Shown: in pieces, positions 60,901-64,000 of the stretch
Layout of the letters: each line of letters begins with the position of its first letter
Position numbering within the stretch: position 1 is the stretch's first letter
Assembly: GCA_963514095.1 (NCBI GenBank)
Contig: OY741281.1
Coordinates: 12,330,882 to 12,394,881, forward strand
Source: Eutrigla gurnardus
Taxonomy: Eukaryota > Chordata > Actinopteri > Perciformes > Triglidae
Direction of reading: 5' to 3'
Length of the DNA stretch: 64,000 nucleotides
Translations under genes and position numbers: made by a program
The notes under the pieces: generated by a model
What the model saw: only the letters and a program-made list of their open reading frames with translations
What the model was told of the DNA's origin: nothing
Database searches by the model: none

Positions 60901-62200
60901 TCTTCACAACAGCTTGCTGTGAGTTCAAGACGCTACATTTAAAAAACCCGATGAGATGATTTCTCAATCAGCTTCCTATTATGAACAAGGGTACAAGGAA
61001 CATATCTGTAGTTCATTTTAAATGGGGAATGTTTGTATTTCCCTTTTTATCATTTCTTTTTTTCTTGAAGTGGGCAGGGCTCAGTTGGAAAACATCTTTC
61101 AATCAGACTATATATATGCTATGCTTTCTTATATCAGCATAGCACCTTCAATCAAATGTGATCACACCCACACAGTCCTTACTATGCAGATTCAACTTTT
61201 GATTGTCAAAATGTATTAATTAATACCTGAGGAGGTATATGTCCAAACTTAAGCTTTAATTATTGCAAATGTAGTCATTAATATTTAGTGTTATAGAGAA
61301 ATGGTAAAGATCTGAAACCAAGTGTTTAGGGTCTTTAAGCAACATATTTAATTATTTTTTTAGTGTTTAGACTTTAGGAAATGGGCATGTTAAAAATGAC
61401 TCACATTTCAATAAAAAAAATGCATTGTGCAATTGGATTTCCCAGCACAGCATATGGTGTTTTTAAATACTCTACTTTACTAGCACTTTATGGGATCCAG
61501 AATGAGACTGGGAAAGGAAATAAGCATCCGTTAAGTAATCTCATGAGAAGATTTAATGAACCTGTGGGGTCATGCCAGTACTGGTTGGTGTAGCCGGAGT
61601 GGCAGAAACATGAAGAAAAAACAGTTGGAGGAGCTCCCGGTTTCTTCACAGCTGAGTCATTGTTTTTAAGAAATGAACACATGAAGGTACAGGCAGAGTG
61701 TGGCTTATGCAACAGCAACGACAGCTGTGTGTGTACCTGTGTGTGTAATATTATGTAAGTGTCAGGTTTTATGGAATAAAGAGAGGACGAGCATGTAGGG
61801 AGGGGAAGGGGACGATTGAAGGTGGGGTTTGGGGGTTAACGTCCTGCAGAGAGAACGGATGAGAATACATGAGAATCCCACCGCAGTGTTTTGGCGGTAT
61901 CAATATTCTATTAATATTCACAATGCCAGGGGTCCCGGCTGGTACGCCAGTCAGTGCTGAGCCGATGTGACAGGCTCCCAGAAAGACGCTAAAGCCAAGG
62001 ACATTAAATTCCCCCTGACAGCCACCTTGGAGACCGTCCCAGGCACGCGTCGCTTTGACTGCGGTAAATCAGAGAAATAAACTCAAAAGAACATAATGGA
62101 GTCGGCTCTCATCATTATTATGACAAGCAGGTTTATTTAGTGTACAGTTGGCTCTCCTTCTGCTTTTGCGCGTCGGTGTGTGAATGTGTTTGTGTGTGAA

Positions 62201-62223
62201 TGTGTGTGTGTGTGTGTGTGTGT
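62201..62223. repeat. (TG)n microsatellite
   Basis: About 11 TG units preceded by imperfect TGTGTGAATG units. Confidence 0.95.
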
Positions 62224-63113
62224 TTGCGACGGTTTGTCTTGCCGAGTTTCAACAAGACAAACCAGGGGTGATCGTCAACCGTCAAAAAATCCTGCCAGCC
62301 AAAGCTGCTGTTGGACTGTACACGAGTTAAACCCAGACGGTTAGAAAGAAATCCACTCTAATTCTGTGAAAAACCACACACACCAAATTATGGCAATGCA
62401 TTAAGCAACCACCTGAACTGTTGTACTCACGTATTAAGGACATATATATGAATAAATTGCAAATATTCTTATTCTATAACCTTCAGCTGAATGTACCCAA
62501 ATTGTGTATTTACACAAATTCTCTGTATTTTGTGATTTCTCGATAGTCCACAAGTCAAATTGTGTATTTTATATAACTCTATGTTGGACTACAATATATT
62601 AAATGTATATTGATATGGTTTTCACAGACAATGTGAGTTTAACCCCTGGTCATATCCTCGTGGATCCAAGATGACACATTTCTCCATAATTCCTTGCGTA
62701 TTGTACAGCATGTAGATTATGTGCTGTAGGAGTTCAGAGATGGGGATAACCCTCAGACCTCCCTGCCAACTACATACTGTATTTGTTCTTCTGATTACAT
62801 CCGCAGAATGAGAAATAAAACAACAGCTTATGGCATCGCAGACAGCCTGGAGCGAGCTATCTGGGGGCCCCTCTATCATCCTCCTTTTTCGTCCCCCCCC
62901 TCCTTTATGGGAGCCTTGGCCAAACCTTATCATCATTCCCCCCCATTTGAATAGCATTACAGACACGCTGGCCATGGGGAGATGGAGATGTCATAAAAAA
63001 TCGTATTGATTTTTTTTTTTTTTTTTTTGCTAGTTGTCGTCATAAATTAATATCACCAAATAACTGTACAGCTCCTGTTTAAGCACGGCTTCTGTGGAAC
63101 GTCTCACAGACCC

Positions 63114-63134
63114 CCACCACCACCACCACCACCA
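63114..63134. repeat. (CCA)n trinucleotide repeat
   Basis: Seven CCA/CAC units. On the opposite strand it is read as a Trp run in a spurious 68-residue ORF. Confidence 0.9.
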
Positions 63135-64000
63135 ATATGTCGTGAAAGCTTCCGGTGACGTTATCTTTCCGGTACAGCGTGACTGATCCTTCTGCATCTT
63201 GTCAGGCTTCTCGGAAAAAAAGGCCCTTTTTGACATGCACAGCCACGCCGCGGCAGGATTTGAGGTGGCACGATGAACAGTACACTTTCACTGTCGGTGA
63301 CCTCCTAGTACCGTGGACGGTGGAGTGTACTTATACATAATGCATGCCTGTGTGTTCGTATTCATGCATATGTATCCACGTGTGCATGTAGGCCTGATGC
63401 GTGTGAGCGCGTGCGAGCTGTGACGTTCAATAACGACGGATTCACACCTTCACGAGACAGCACCAATGTCCACACGCTTAGGCTGTTGTCCCCATTCCCC
63501 CTTCGCCTTCTCCTCTCCGACTCACCCTGGCAGGTGACAAGCTCTCTGGAGGTGTGACAGTGTGTGTGTGTGTTTACCTTGAACTCTAGTCACACACGTT
63601 CTGTCAGGTGTCACTCACCGGGAGACGCCGAGAGACTGAGCTGGGAGTGTGTGTTGGTGTGTGAGAGGCAATTAGTCTGTACATACACACACATGATATA
63701 TTGCAGGTTCATTCATGTGCTCAACACGCTTGTGCGTGAGTGCAAAAGTTTGTGTAGGTCACTTTATGTGCTTCGTCCCAACTTCCTGTCTTTGTTCTAG
63801 CCAGCAAGTGCCAAACCGCGGGACTCCACCACGCACAAACCACCAAATATGCTGCTCACTAGCATTGTTCTAAACAAAGACTCACAAGAAACAATCTCTC
63901 TCAGCACAAAGTCATGACACAAAGAGGCACCAACGAGGAAGTCAGCACAAAAAAAATAAATCAGAAGGGGTCAGCATATGTCCAGTCAGCGTACGACACC

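Larger units (their letters stand above)
60901..64000. other. gene-free end of the window
   Basis: AT-rich sequence with (TG)n at 62201-62223, a T homopolymer (63010-63028), a (CCA)n tract (63114-63134) and several CA/TG-rich patches after 63340. The ORF at 63155-63340 (61 residues) and the 117-residue minus-strand ORF at 62622-62975 have no supporting splice or codon evidence. Confidence 0.6.

Noticed and set aside
1..64000. CRISPR arrays, operons, prophage, tRNA or rRNA genes
   Set aside because: No direct-repeat/spacer arrays, ribosome-binding-site-led gene chains or RNA-gene signatures were seen. The repeats present are microsatellites and fish-type elements.

Overview
The window is vertebrate nuclear DNA, most likely from a teleost and probably a percomorph. 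The signs are GT-AG introns, dense (CA)n/(TG)n microsatellites, compact exons in long AT-rich introns, PIF/Harbinger-like and hAT-like non-autonomous elements, and an interspersed repeat with TTAGCTTAGC and GGAAACAGGGGG blocks that I associate with percomorph genomes. No bacterial operon, phage, CRISPR array, rRNA or tRNA gene was seen. Nearly all long ORFs are chance or microsatellite reading frames.

The one solid gene is the 3' part of a protein-coding gene on the + strand. Seven exons (3911-4162, 7580-7832, 8298-8461, 11156-11315, 26953-27150, 32544-32682, 32828-32901) join in perfect phase into the last 412 residues of a multi-pass membrane protein. It has four predicted membrane segments, then a cytosolic-looking tail with an amphipathic stretch, acidic and hydroxyl-rich patches, and a basic RKRKK cluster. 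The upstream exons lie outside the window. My best guess is ofcc1/ojoplano (opo). The guess rests on the transmembrane character, the very long introns and the apparent gene desert downstream, as expected next to the tfap2a regulatory landscape. I did not recognise the sequence with certainty, so no symbol is assigned.

Beyond the proximal stop at 32901 a second set of exon-like segments (34950-34980, 37448-37503, 44396-44531, 47084-47149) lies on the same strand. They are phase-compatible with each other, three of the four have high third-position GC, and the last ends in a stop. They may be a distal alternative 3' end of the same gene with one linking exon missing, or the tail of another gene.

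The remainder (about 1-3900, the introns, and 47-64 kb) is non-coding. Several blocks have the look of developmental enhancers: TAATTA cores, octamer-like ATTTGCAT, balanced composition and few microsatellites. Two blocks 18 kb apart share the word ATAATTAACTAATG. Mobile-element remnants are few: a 489-bp Harbinger-like MITE at 5505-5993, a 503-bp element with inverted ends at 38092-38594, a hAT-like remnant near 17.8-18.1 kb, and a head-to-head pair of partial repeats at 47668-47943.
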